64,000 nt of DNA from Delftia acidovorans (GCA_031286585.1 JAITUC010000027.1:1-64000); one strand, 5' to 3'; counted from the first letter of the stretch, positions 37,238-45,711 are shown. Numbers and translations: made by a program. The notes: generated from the sequence alone by a model not told the origin.

Positions 37238-38815
37238 ATGAACTTTGAACTGAAGCCGTTGACGACTGCCGCAGCAGTACGTGAAAAGTGTGACCTGTTG
37301 TTGGTGCTGGTGACCGAAGCCACGGTCACGGGCAGCGACGCGCTGTCCACCCTGGTCGCACACGCGGTCAAGGCCGGAGATTTCGAAACGGCAGCCGGCA
37401 AACAGCTGGCACTGTACGGCCTGCCGGCCGTTGCAGCGCGCCGCGTCGTGCTGCTGGGCGCGGGCAGCGGCTCGGCGCGGGAAGTTCGCCAGGCCGTGGC
37501 CGGCGCAGGCGTCGCGCTCAAGGCGACCGGCGTTGGCAAGGCCTTGCTGTGCTTTGGCTTCGAGGCGGCAGGCCCTGCCGTTGCTGCCGCCGTTCTGGCG
37601 GCGGCCGATGCCTGCTACAGCTATACCCACACCAAGCCGCAGGCCAAGCCCGTGGCGCTCAAGAAGCTGGTGATTGCCGCAGCCATCAAGGCGGGCGACA
37701 AGAACGGCGTTGCCGACGCCTTCAAGACCGCCGTGGCCCAGGCCGAAGGCATGACCCTGGCGCGCGAATGGGCCAATCGCCCTGCCAACCACGCCACGCC
37801 CGCCTTGCTGGCCGACGCGGCCCGCGCCCTGTCCAAGCTGCCCGGCATCAGCTGCAAGATCCATGGTCCCGCCGAAGTCGCCAAGCTCGGCATGGGCGCC
37901 TTCATGGCCGTGGCCCAGGGATCGGAGCAGCCGCTGCGCTTCATCGAACTGCACTACAACGGTGGCGCCAAGGGCGCCGCGCCCGTGGTGCTGGTCGGCA
38001 AGGGCATCACCTTCGATACCGGCGGCATCTCGCTCAAGCCTGCCGCTGAAATGGACGAGATGAAGTTCGACATGGGCGGCGCCGCCAGCGTGCTGGGCGT
38101 GTTCCATGCGCTGGCCCGGCTGCAGCCGGCCGTCAATGTCGTCGGCCTCATTCCGGCGTCCGAGAACATGCCTGGCGGCGCCGCCGTCAAGCCGGGCGAC
38201 GTGGTCACCAGCATGAGCGGCCAGACCATAGAAATCCTCAACACCGATGCCGAAGGCCGCCTGGTGCTCTGCGATGCGCTGACCTACGCCGCCCGCTTCA
38301 AGCCCCGCGCCATGGTGGACATCGCCACTCTGACCGGCGCCTGCGTCATCGCCCTGGGCGGGCTGCGCAGCGGCATGTTCTCGCCCAGCGATGAACTGGC
38401 CCGCGCGCTGGAGCAGGCCGGCGATGCGGCGCTGGACCCCTGCTGGCGCATGCCGCTGGACGAGGAGTACGGCGAAGGCCTCAAGAGCAATTTCGCCGAC
38501 ATGGGCAATGTGGCTGGCCGCGCGGGCGGCGCAGTCACGGCGGCCAAGTTCCTGCAGCGCTTTGTGGGCGACATTCCCTGGGCGCACCTGGACATCGCCG
38601 GCACGGCCTGGAAGAGCGGTGCCGCCAAGGGCGGTACAGGCCGCCCCGTGGGCCTGCTGCTGCACTATCTGCTGGCCGGCATAGACGCTGGCAAGGCGCA
38701 GGCCAAGGCTGCTGCGCCCCACAAAGCTGCTGCAGCCAAGAAGGCTGTGCCACCCAAGGCCGGAACCGCCAGCCGCCGCAGGGCGGCAGTTGCCGCCCGG
38801 CCGGAGCAGGCATGA
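37238..38815 (+). CDS. pepA: Leucyl aminopeptidase PepA with Ala/Lys-rich tail
   Basis: An M17 aminopeptidase, hexameric with two metals. In E. coli it also acts as a DNA-binding factor in XerCD recombination and carAB control. 525 residues. Metal and active-site blocks: VLVGKGITFDTGGISLKP, MKFDMGGAASVLG and the signature NTDAEGRLVLCDAL. The catalytic domain ends at GRPVGLLLHYLLAG; a further 41 residues are Ala/Lys/Arg-rich low complexity, absent from standard PepA. RBS aaagga precedes ATG 37238. holC follows. Confidence 0.94.
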   Translation: MNFELKPLTTAAAVREKCDLLLVLVTEATVTGSDALSTLVAHAVKAGDFETAAGKQLALYGLPAVAARRVVLLGAGSGSAREVRQAVAGAGVALKATGVGKALLCFGFEAAGPAVAAAVLAAADACYSYTHTKPQAKPVALKKLVIAAAIKAGDKNGVADAFKTAVAQAEGMTLAREWANRPANHATPALLADAARALSKLPGISCKIHGPAEVAKLGMGAFMAVAQGSEQPLRFIELHYNGGAKGAAPVVLVGKGITFDTGGISLKPAAEMDEMKFDMGGAASVLGVFHALARLQPAVNVVGLIPASENMPGGAAVKPGDVVTSMSGQTIEILNTDAEGRLVLCDALTYAARFKPRAMVDIATLTGACVIALGGLRSGMFSPSDELARALEQAGDAALDPCWRMPLDEEYGEGLKSNFADMGNVAGRAGGAVTAAKFLQRFVGDIPWAHLDIAGTAWKSGAAKGGTGRPVGLLLHYLLAGIDAGKAQAKAAAPHKAAAAKKAVPPKAGTASRRRAAVAARPEQA

Positions 38816-38860
38816 GCGCGTCGTCCCCGTCAGCCCGGGCCTGTTCGAAGGGAGCATCGC

Positions 38861-39292
38861 TTGACTGAAGTGGCATTCCATTTCAACGCACCCGACAAGC
38901 TGGCCTATGTCTGCCGGCTGGCGCGCAAGGCGCTCAGGCACCGCACTCAACTGGTGGTGCTGGGGTCGCCCCCGCTGCTCAAGGCCTTGTCGCCCAGGCT
39001 GTGGAGTGTCTCTCCCACCGACTTCCTGGCCCATGCCAGCGAAGGCGATGGGGCGGACATCATGGCCTTCTCGCCCATCGTGCTGCTGGAGCGGCTGGAC
39101 GGCGCGCCGCACCGCGACATGCTGGTCAACCTGGGGGGCGAAGTGCCCGAAGGGTTCGAGCGCTTTGCGCGTGTCGTCGAAGTGGTCTCCGCCACCGACG
39201 AAGAAGACCGGCACCTGGCGCGGCAGCGCTGGAAGCACTATGCGGCCCAGGGTATTTCCATCAAGCGCCATGACCTGGTCCTCAAGGAGTAA
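38861..39292 (+). CDS. holC: DNA polymerase III chi subunit
   Basis: Chi links the clamp loader to SSB. 143 residues: MTEVAFHFNAPDKLAYVCRL, RHRTQLVVLG, LWSVSPTDFLAHA, IVLLERLDGAPHRDMLVNLG and a C-terminal DRHLARQRWKHYAAQG. Start is TTG 38861 behind aaggga with good spacing; no ATG or GTG fits better. The position after pepA is conserved, but valS, often next, is missing and an unknown gene follows 3 bp later. Confidence 0.92.
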   Translation: MTEVAFHFNAPDKLAYVCRLARKALRHRTQLVVLGSPPLLKALSPRLWSVSPTDFLAHASEGDGADIMAFSPIVLLERLDGAPHRDMLVNLGGEVPEGFERFARVVEVVSATDEEDRHLARQRWKHYAAQGISIKRHDLVLKE

Positions 39293-39295
39293 GCC

Positions 39296-40099
39296 ATGAG
39301 CGCTCCTCCCTCCAAAACCCCGCCGCGTTTTGTTCCCACGCTCACCGATGTCGTTGCGGTGGATGCGGTGCAGGTACCGGCTCAGGCACAGGTTCAGACA
39401 CCGGCTCAGGCCATCGAGCCCCCGGCACCCCCTATGTCCGAACTGCCACTGACGGACGAAGCGACGCCCTGGGCCAGTGAAGGCATGCTGGCGCCTCGGC
39501 GTGGCGTGGTCACCTTGCCTGCGTCCCTGCCGCCGCTACCTCAGGACCTGGAGCCCCAGAGCCCCATGGTGACCGAGAAGCCTGCACCCCAGGAAATCCC
39601 GGCTCCTGCAATGCAGCCCGTGCTCTCGGACTATCTGCGGCCCAGCGCCCCGTCCGTGGAAATGCAGCTGGCCCAGGAGAGTCGTCTGGCTGATGTGGCC
39701 TCAGCGGGCGACGTCGCGCCGGCCGAGGAAGTGGTCCCGGCCGACCCTGTGGTCCCGGTGGTGCAGGCTGTCGCTGCAGAGGCGGCCGCCGGCCCGGCTC
39801 CTGCTTCCCCCGCCATGCCGGCAGCCCCCACCATGGAGTCCATCTGGGACAGCCATGCGCAGCAGGTCACCGAGGAATATCTGGTCCATCGCCTCATGCA
39901 GCGTGTGGACCTGGTATTGGACCAGCGGCTGCGCGACGCCATTGCCACCGTGGTTCAGCAGCAGACACGGTCCATCGTCGTGCGTCTGCGCGAGGAGGTG
40001 GAATCCGTCGTGCGCCAGGCCGTCTATGAGGCGGTGGCCGATGAACTGGCCTTTCGCGCCACGGCCGCACGTGGCGACTCCGGCCAGGGTGGCCGTTGA
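39296..40099 (+). CDS. Uncharacterised Pro/Ala-rich protein with C-terminal helical domain
   Basis: 267 residues, not recognised as a named family. The first 175 residues are a disordered-looking stretch rich in Pro, Ala, Val and Gln. The last 80 (from ESIWDSHAQQVTEEYLVHRL to YEAVADELAF) form a predicted amphipathic helix pair, probably a coiled coil. RBS aaggag overlaps the end of holC, so it is cotranscribed with pepA-holC. The composition resembles helper or scaffold proteins; the function is unknown. Confidence 0.75.
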   Translation: MSAPPSKTPPRFVPTLTDVVAVDAVQVPAQAQVQTPAQAIEPPAPPMSELPLTDEATPWASEGMLAPRRGVVTLPASLPPLPQDLEPQSPMVTEKPAPQEIPAPAMQPVLSDYLRPSAPSVEMQLAQESRLADVASAGDVAPAEEVVPADPVVPVVQAVAAEAAAGPAPASPAMPAAPTMESIWDSHAQQVTEEYLVHRLMQRVDLVLDQRLRDAIATVVQQQTRSIVVRLREEVESVVRQAVYEAVADELAFRATAARGDSGQGGR

Positions 40100-40145
40100 G
40101 TGCAGTGGAAGGGCGGGTGGCGCAAGCCCCCGCCTGATCCGGCCG

Positions 40146-41162
40146 TCAGCCTGCGCGGGCCGGGCCTGAGAACACTTCGGGGTTGAGGATGTTGCTGGGC
40201 TGCCCCGCAACGAAGTTCACCACATTGTCGAAGGCGGCGCGAAAGTACAGCTCGTAGCTGTCCTGCTCCACGTAGCCGATGTGCGGCGTGCAGATGCAGT
40301 TTTCCAGCCGCAGCAGCGCATGGCCCTGGAGAATGGGCTCGCTCTCGAACACGTCCACGGCCGCCAGGCCCGGCCGGCCTCGGTTGAGCGCACCCAGCAG
40401 GGCATCGGCCTCCACCAGCTCCGCGCGCGAGGTGTTCACGAACAGGGCGGTAGGCTTCATGCGTGCCAGATCCTGCGCCGTGACGATGCCGCGCGTGGCC
40501 TCATGCAGGCGCAGATGCATGGACAGCACGTCGGATTGGGCAAAGAAAGCCTCGCGCGAGTCCGCCGCTGCAAAGCCATCGGCCTGCGCCTTCTGGCGCG
40601 AGCTTTCGCTGCCCCAGACCAGAACCTGCATGCCGAAGGCATGGCCGTAGTGCGCTACCAGCCGTCCAATGCGGCCGTAGCCCCAGATGCCCAGCGTGCG
40701 CCCGTGCAGCACGCTGCCCAGTCCGAAATTCGCAGGCATGGACGCAGCCTTGAAGCCCGATTGCTGCCATGCGCCGTGCTTGAGGTTGGCTATGTACTGC
40801 GGCAGCCGCCGCGTGGCTGCCATGATCAGCGACCAGGTCAGCTCTGCCGGCGCAATGGGCGAGCCCACGCCCTCGGCAATCGCAACGCCCTGGTCGGTGC
40901 AGGCCTGCACATCGATATGGGCGCCGGCCTTTCCGGTCTGCGCGATCAGCTTCAGGCGCGGAAGCTTTTCCAGAAGCTGCCGGCTGATCTGCGTGCGCTC
41001 GCGGGTCAGAACGATGATGTCCGCATCGCGCAGCCGCACCGACAGCTGGCCAACGCCCTTGACGGTATTGGTGAAGACCTTGGCATTGAAGGGCTCCAGC
41101 AGACGAGCACAGTCCAGCTTGCGCACGGCGTCCTGGTAGTCGTCAAGAATGATGATGTTCAT
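40146..41162 (-). CDS. D-isomer-specific 2-hydroxyacid dehydrogenase
   Basis: A 338-residue NAD-dependent dehydrogenase of the phosphoglycerate dehydrogenase/formate dehydrogenase-like superfamily. Rossmann motif LGIWGYGRIGRLVAHYGHAF, Arg in FVNTSRAELVEAD, Glu in LAAVDVFESEPIL, and catalytic His in CICTPHIGYVEQDSYE. The substrate cannot be assigned. ATG 41162 gives MNIIILDDYQDAV as in homologues; ATG 41180 is an alternative. It stands alone at the edge of the accessory stretch. Confidence 0.88.
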   Translation of the reverse strand: MNIIILDDYQDAVRKLDCARLLEPFNAKVFTNTVKGVGQLSVRLRDADIIVLTRERTQISRQLLEKLPRLKLIAQTGKAGAHIDVQACTDQGVAIAEGVGSPIAPAELTWSLIMAATRRLPQYIANLKHGAWQQSGFKAASMPANFGLGSVLHGRTLGIWGYGRIGRLVAHYGHAFGMQVLVWGSESSRQKAQADGFAAADSREAFFAQSDVLSMHLRLHEATRGIVTAQDLARMKPTALFVNTSRAELVEADALLGALNRGRPGLAAVDVFESEPILQGHALLRLENCICTPHIGYVEQDSYELYFRAAFDNVVNFVAGQPSNILNPEVFSGPARAG

Positions 41163-41350
41163 TGCCTGTGAATCTGTCATAAGCCTTTGATTTATCTCCG
41201 GTTTGCCGCACAAGATGTTGTCGGCAAACGATTTGTTCCATTCCTGCGCTTACCTTTGTGCTTCATCTGCACTTGCCTGGACTCGTCTGCACCTCACCGC
41301 TTGGTATAGGTTTTGTGCAGGTTTTCCCGGCATTCAAGGTGTAGCTTCAG

Positions 41351-41780
41351 ATGTTCTTTGACGCGCGTGCAGCCAAGGCCCTCAAGCAGGGCGAACACAT
41401 TGTCGTACAAGGTCGCCCAGGCTTGAGGCTCGAAGCGACGGCCGGCACGAAATCTTGGACCTATCGTTACAGAAGCTTGGCGGATTCGGCAACGCTCAAG
41501 CAGGTCAAACTCGGCCAGTGGCCAGCCATGCCTCCAGTGCAGGCTGCAGCCGAATGGCAGGCAGCACGGGACCCGCATGAGCAGGAAAGAGATCCAGCGG
41601 CCAAGCGAAAGCTGGCGCAAGGCATTGGCGCTACCGGTTGCACAGGTTTACACACTGACCATGCTGGTTGACGACTACGCGGCCTGGTATCTCAGGGTCG
41701 ATCGGGAGGCCAGGGGCGCCCAAAAGTGCCGTTCAAACTGGATCAGGGATGCCATGGATCGCACGACTTTCGAAATCTGA
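41351..41780 (+). pseudogene. Tyrosine-recombinase (phage-type integrase) remnant
   Basis: The first frame (41351 to about 41625) encodes an integrase arm-binding N-terminus: MFFDARAAKALKQGEHIVVQ, then GLRLEATAGTKSWTYRYR, LKQVKLGQWPAM and DPAAKRKLAQ. It continues in another frame as PVAQVYTLTMLVDDYAAWYL to DRTTFEI (stop at 41780), the beginning of the core-binding domain. So there is at least one frameshift and no catalytic domain (no R-H-R-Y). This is the scar of a lost prophage or integrative element. No flanking tRNA was seen. Confidence 0.75.
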
Positions 41781-41873
41781 CCGAAGCCCGCAATCGCGGG
41801 CTTTGTCTTCTCTGGACGTTGGCGCTGCGTCCAAGAAAAAGGCCCGCTGGGCGGGCCTGTGAATTCGGGTGGA

Positions 41874-42272
41874 TCAGCCGTGCCACTGGCCCTTCACCCA
41901 GAACCAGTTGTTGATGTCCGCGCGCCACACCCAGTGGCCAGGCACCCAGTAGTGGACGGGGCTGGGTGGTGCTGGCCGCATTTCCACGATCACCGGAGGC
42001 ATCGCAGGAACCGCGTTGGCAACCCAGTGACCTCGCTGCCAAACCCACTGGTCTCGCTCCCAGCGCCAGTAGCCGTTCACCCAGTGCCAGCCAGGCGCAG
42101 GGGGGGCGCCGCGCTCTTCCACAATCACTTCCGGCATCACGCGCTCTTGGATATGGACAACAGGCGCCGGTCGTGGGTGCCGCTCCGGCGCAACAACGCA
42201 TCCGGTCAGGGCAAGTGCTGACGCCAGCCCCACAGATGCAAGTCCTACAGCGGCGATTCGTTTGAATGTCAT
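41874..42272 (-). CDS. Lipoprotein with WxxGxW-type repeats
   Basis: A 132-residue outer-envelope lipoprotein. The signal ends in the lipobox LTGC. The mature part is Pro-rich and then carries a row of Trp/Tyr repeats: GWHWVNGYWRW, WVWQRGHWVA, HYWVPGHWVWR and WFWVKGQWHG. It belongs to the YXWGXW/BcpO-type repeat proteins common in Burkholderiales, of unknown structural role. It lies next to the integrase remnant. Confidence 0.8.
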   Translation of the reverse strand: MTFKRIAAVGLASVGLASALALTGCVVAPERHPRPAPVVHIQERVMPEVIVEERGAPPAPGWHWVNGYWRWERDQWVWQRGHWVANAVPAMPPVIVEMRPAPPSPVHYWVPGHWVWRADINNWFWVKGQWHG

Positions 42273-42435
42273 TTACCGACCTCGTGAGTTGAAACAGCAA
42301 TGCTGATGCTGCACTCTGATTAACGAACCGAGGCCCCGAGTTGTACTGTCAGCGCCCCATCATTGCCTTTGTAGGCGGCGCGCTACTGGGAGAACTGGTG
42401 TATGGAAAAGACCCATTGAGCGGGCCTCGTCGCCA

Positions 42436-42738
42436 TTAGTCGCCAGGCTTGGTGCCTGGCTTGCCGGTGTGCGGATTCACGTTCCCCTGCGTGGTCCAGT
42501 TGTTGTTCTTTGTGTCGTCTCGATTGGTGGCATGGTGGGGAGCGACATAGGTGCCATCTTTGCGGGTGTAACCCTGCACAGAGTGGCTGCCTGACGAGCT
42601 ACCGCTGTGCGAGCCGGAGTAGCTGTGGGAGCTGCTGCTTCCCCGGCTCGAAGACCCTCCGCTGTGGCTGCCACCGCCTTTGGCCAGCACCAATGTGCAT
42701 GCCGAAATTGCCGCTATCAGGATCACTGTTTTCTTCAT
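42436..42738 (-). CDS. Small secreted Ser/Gly-rich protein
   Basis: A 100-residue protein. A signal peptide (MKKTVILIAAISACTLVLAK) is followed by about 40 residues of Gly/Ser/His (GGSHSGGSSSRGSSSS-like) and then the segment GYTRKDGTYVAPHHATN, a short motif found in many small secreted bacterial proteins of unknown role, and NVNPHTGKPGTKPGD. RBS aaaggga precedes ATG 42738. Further open frame upstream (to 43215) is not supported. Confidence 0.7.
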   Translation of the reverse strand: MKKTVILIAAISACTLVLAKGGGSHSGGSSSRGSSSSHSYSGSHSGSSSGSHSVQGYTRKDGTYVAPHHATNRDDTKNNNWTTQGNVNPHTGKPGTKPGD

Positions 42739-43032
42739 TCTGACTCCCTTTGAACGTTCGAATGGACGCGCCGAAATGGGGCGTTTGTGACATTCTGCTA
42801 CAGGTGTCGAATGAGATCTGGGGGCTTTTTCATGCCCCGTCCTGCCGGTAACGAGCTGCCCGTTCAATGGAGCCAGAGGTGCGCCACCTTCATGCCTATC
42901 CATGCGACTTGATCGCCAACCATTCTGGTCACCATCTTGCCGTTTTCCATGCTTGTGATCTGGTGACCCGCCTTTACCACGCTTGGCCCATCCACATGAG
43001 GTGACCACGCCTTTGGGTGCGAGCATCGTTGC

Positions 43033-43355
43033 TTGTATCTCAAACGGGCCAGCCATCAGGCCGCCATCAAGTCGGGCGACATCGAGCTGGCGCGAAGCAT
43101 CCAGGAGGAGGGGACCGAAGCTGCGCAACCGGATGGCCATCAACGCCGCCAAGCAGCATATGGCAGAGCTGGGCCAGCACGGCGGATGAGGTCGTGGTGG
43201 AGCAGGGAGCCGCACTGCAGATCAGCGGCATCGAGCAGTTGCCCGGCTGCGTGACGCGCGTCTGCGTGGCACCGGCCAACAGCACGGCGTTCCGGTTGGC
43301 GTTCGGTGCTGCTGGGCTTGCTGCCGTCTGGGCTCAGCTCCCGATTGGTCACTGA
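43033..43355 (+). pseudogene. Decayed gene fragment, unknown family
   Basis: Coding-like peptide text is spread over three frames in order: HQAAIKSGDIELARSIQEEG (from 43033), then RNRMAINAAKQHMAELGQHG (to 43189), then EVVVEQGAALQISGIEQLPG to the stop at 43355. No single frame carries it, which implies two frameshifts. The family is not recognised. It lies between the Ser-rich protein and the small leftward ORF in the integrase-associated stretch. Confidence 0.4.
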
Positions 43356-43642
43356 ATGGAATGGGGCGCTCGTAGTGTCTCAATCACCTTGGGCGGCTCC
43401 TGCATCAGTGGCGTATTTGAGCCGCATGCAGCATTGACACCCGTGATCGCGGCATTGGTCCGCAGCCTCTTTTCGTCCTGGGAAATGGTGCGAATGCTGG
43501 AGACGAATTCCAGCTCCTTGCGCGCCTGCTTGCACTGGAGGGACGCGCCGAGCTGCTCCGGCGCAGGAGCAGCCGTCTGGCGGGCTTGCTGCTCGATGAC
43601 ACGCTGCTGGCCCTCCATCTGTCCCGACTGCATATCGTTCAT
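43349..43642 (-). CDS. Hypothetical small protein, possibly a gene fragment
   Basis: 97 residues, not recognised. The N-terminal 30 residues are Gln-rich and helix-forming (MNDMQSGQMEGQQRVIEQQA); the rest contains CKQARKELEFVSSIRTISQD and two further Cys-containing stretches. No convincing RBS is present. The same frame continues upstream past a TAA at 43661-43663 (RERADAAQAN-stop-QKHQRQ), so this may be the 3' part of a gene broken by a nonsense change. Confidence 0.4.
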   Translation of the reverse strand: MNDMQSGQMEGQQRVIEQQARQTAAPAPEQLGASLQCKQARKELEFVSSIRTISQDEKRLRTNAAITGVNAACGSNTPLMQEPPKVIETLRAPHSIQ

Positions 43643-44000
43643 CTGGCGCTGATGCTTTTGTTAGTTCGCCTGTGCTGCATCAGCCCGTTCACGGGAGGAT
43701 CTCATCGTCCGATTTTTTGCGCTGTGCGCGATGAATTTCATTGTTGCATTGTGCCGCTCCTGCTTCGGAGGGTACGGCCTGCGTCTGCTGAGCAATCTCA
43801 CACCTCTGCCGCTTGCCAGGTCCAGAGTAAACTCGCCCCGGCGAGCCAGCACTCGCTGCACGATGGGAATGGAGCTTCCCGAAACCGCCCTGCGAAGGGC
43901 TGATGGCTCCTGCCTTGGTGGGATGTGTCCTGCCGGTGGCGGGGCCATGTCTTGATCCTGCCCGGCACGCCCGTCCCGGTTATTCGATGAAAGGACGGTC
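43643..44000. other. Stretch without a supported gene upstream of crcB
   Basis: 358 bp. A leftward open frame (43661-44002) is probably non-coding or the broken 5' part of the preceding ORF. No fluoride-riboswitch signature (GGNGATGG core with its pseudoknot) could be found before crcB. RBS aaagga precedes the crcB start. Confidence 0.5.
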
Positions 44001-44387
44001 ATGGGGTTCTACGGTTTCATTCTGGTGTTCGTTGGAGGCGGCCTGGGGTCTGCGCTAAGGCATGGGACGAACTTGCTCGCACTGCGGTTGGTGGGCGGTG
44101 CGTATCCACTGGGTACGTTGGCGATCAATGTGCTGGGGGCCTTCTTGATGGGGGTGGTGGTGGAGTGGTTTGCGCTCAAGGCTTCGCTGCCGCAGAGTGC
44201 GCGGCTGTTCATCACCACGGGCATTCTGGGTGGCTTCACCACGTTTTCGACATACGCGCTGGAGGTCGGCATGTTGTATGAGCGTGGCGACTGGCTGGCC
44301 TCCGTGCTGTATGCGCTGGGCTCGCTGGTGCTGGGCGTGGCTGCGCTGTTTGCGGGTTTGGGGCTGGTGCGCATGGTGGCCCACTGA
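44001..44387 (+). CDS. crcB: Fluoride ion channel CrcB/Fluc
   Basis: 128-residue inner-membrane protein with four hydrophobic helices that dimerises to form a dual-pore fluoride exporter. Conserved blocks: VGGGLGSALRHGTN, PLGTLAINVLGAFLMG (pore Asn) and TTGILGGFTTFSTYALEVG (Phe-box and central TFST). Start ATG 44001 behind aaagga. It stands at the right edge of the decayed stretch. Confidence 0.93.
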   Translation: MGFYGFILVFVGGGLGSALRHGTNLLALRLVGGAYPLGTLAINVLGAFLMGVVVEWFALKASLPQSARLFITTGILGGFTTFSTYALEVGMLYERGDWLASVLYALGSLVLGVAALFAGLGLVRMVAH

Positions 44388-44416
44388 GACACCGTGATTG
44401 CGCTATGCTGTGCGCC

Positions 44417-44473
44417 ATGGCCCGCCTGAACGCAACGCAGATTATTCGCACCATCCATTGGATGGTGGGTTAG
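44417..44473 (+). CDS. Putative 18-residue leader peptide of an attenuator
   Basis: A short frame encoding MARLNATQIIRTIHWMVG. It lies between crcB and a Rho-independent terminator, upstream of a P-loop kinase gene. Its 3' half covers a perfect hairpin ccatcc-att-ggatgg (44451-44465). The bases gggtt at its end (44467-44471) are complementary to aaccc (44496-44500) in the terminator's 5' arm, so an antiterminator could form. There is no strong upstream RBS. The amino acid sensed, if any, is unclear (His-Trp and three Ile are candidates). Confidence 0.4.
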   Translation: MARLNATQIIRTIHWMVG

Positions 44474-44495
44474 CCAGCGGCCTTCAGCGCCATGC

Positions 44496-44522
44496 AACCC
44501 GCCCAGAGGAGGCGGGTTTTTT
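44496..44522 (+). terminator. Rho-independent terminator between leader and kinase gene
   Basis: 8-bp stem aacccgcc / ggcgggtt with a 7-base loop, followed by a T-run. It could end crcB transcription or act as an attenuator for the downstream kinase gene. Confidence 0.85.
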
Positions 44523-44565
44523 CATTCCGCCTCCGGGGTTTTCTCACGCCTTTCAGGAGATGGAT

Positions 44566-45123
44566 ATGCAGGTTTCCGAACAGTCCCGGCCCCGTCGTGC
44601 AGAACATGCCGATGCCCCTGCCGCCAACGCGCGGCTTGCCACGCTGCACATGGTCTGCGGCAAGATAGGCTCGGGCAAGTCAACGCTGGCACGGCAATTG
44701 GCGGCCGGGCCCGGAACGGTGCTGGTCAGCGAGGACTCCTGGCTGGCAGGCCTGTACCCTGGCGAGATGCAGTCGGTGGCTGATTACGTGCGCTGCAGCA
44801 CACGGCTCAAGGGGTTGATGGGTGCACATGTGCAGGCGCTGTTGAGCGCTGGCGTGTCGGTGGTGCTGGACTTTCCTGCCAATACGCTGGAAGGGCGGGC
44901 TTGGGCGCGCAGCGTGTTCGAGAAAGTGGGCGCCTCGCACCGCCTGCATTTCCTGGATGTGCCTGACGAGGTCTGCAAGCAGCGCTTGCGTGCGCGCAAT
45001 GCGGCCGGCGAGCATCCGTTTCAGGCCAGCGATGAGCAGTTCGATCTGATCACGAGCTACTTTGTCGCGCCCTCCGACGACGAGGGCTTCGATGTTGTGC
45101 ATCATCCGTATGCGCCGGTCTGA
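44566..45123 (+). CDS. AAA/P-loop kinase-like ATPase (zeta-toxin/gluconokinase fold)
   Basis: A 185-residue P-loop phosphotransferase. Walker A GKIGSGKSTLARQLA at about residue 31; SEDSWLAGLYPGEM; the substrate-binding or lid region SVVLDFPANTLEGRAWARSV; and LHFLDVPDEVCKQRLRARN, the LID Arg motif typical of zeta toxin and Chb-type kinases. There is no antitoxin-like partner. Start ATG 44566 lies behind aggag with 6-base spacing (ATG 44560 is possible). The substrate is unknown. Confidence 0.82.
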   Translation: MQVSEQSRPRRAEHADAPAANARLATLHMVCGKIGSGKSTLARQLAAGPGTVLVSEDSWLAGLYPGEMQSVADYVRCSTRLKGLMGAHVQALLSAGVSVVLDFPANTLEGRAWARSVFEKVGASHRLHFLDVPDEVCKQRLRARNAAGEHPFQASDEQFDLITSYFVAPSDDEGFDVVHHPYAPV

Positions 45124-45288
45124 AGCGCCGGTCTGAACGAGAGTCTTCGCCACGGCCTCATCTCGTCGTCTCAGCCTGATCGCGCTTGCACCTCCATCCA
45201 ATGGCGGGTGCGGCCGCGCAGTTGCAGAGGAGGCCGGCAGACGAGCGCGGCGAGGGTGCGGTCGGTGTCTTCCACGGTGAGATGAGCC

Positions 45289-45711
45289 TCAGTTGACCGC
45301 CGGTCCGCCATGCGCCTCCATGCGCTCCAGCGCGGCGCATACATCCGCCATGCGCCCGGAGATGAACAGGCATTCCGGCTGCTCCTGCGGCGATCGCTGA
45401 ATGATGCGCAGGCCTGAAGGCTGCTCAGACGCGGATTGCAGGGCGGGCTGCGTCGGCAGCAAGGGCAGGATCAGCTGGGCATCTCCATGGTCTGCAGCGC
45501 GTGCGGCCTTGCCGCGGCGCTGCTGGCTGCGCCTGCGTGCCTTGCTGAAAGAGATCACGTTGGCGGGCTCGGGTGTGGCGGCAGGTGAGGGCTGGCACGC
45601 AGGGGCTTGTGCAAGAGGCATGGCCGACTCCATGGCGGTCACAGTCAGGCGGATGCCATGTGCCAGGCGCAGGAAGGAAAGAGAAGACAGTGTTGGCAGA
45701 GCGAATCCCAT
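45289..45711 (-). CDS. Hypothetical protein downstream of lexA
   Basis: 140 residues, not recognised. The N-terminus is hydrophobic (MGFALPTLSSLSFLRLAHGI), the middle is Pro/Ala-rich with a basic cluster (KARRRSQQRRGK), and the C-terminus (CLFISGRMADVCAALERMEA) looks like a compact conserved module. RBS aggag precedes ATG 45711. It is on the same strand as and 160 bp downstream of lexA. Confidence 0.6.
   Translation of the reverse strand: MGFALPTLSSLSFLRLAHGIRLTVTAMESAMPLAQAPACQPSPAATPEPANVISFSKARRRSQQRRGKAARAADHGDAQLILPLLPTQPALQSASEQPSGLRIIQRSPQEQPECLFISGRMADVCAALERMEAHGGPAVN

Noticed and set aside
42739..43215. N-terminal extension of the Ser-rich secreted protein
   Set aside because: The signal peptide at 42738 with its own RBS marks the start; upstream residues show no family likeness.
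43880..44000. Fluoride riboswitch before crcB
   Set aside because: No recognisable crcB-motif core or pseudoknot was found; crcB has an ordinary ribosome binding site.
45124..45288. Small gene between the kinase and the ORF beside lexA
   Set aside because: No frame with a plausible start, RBS and non-shadow composition.
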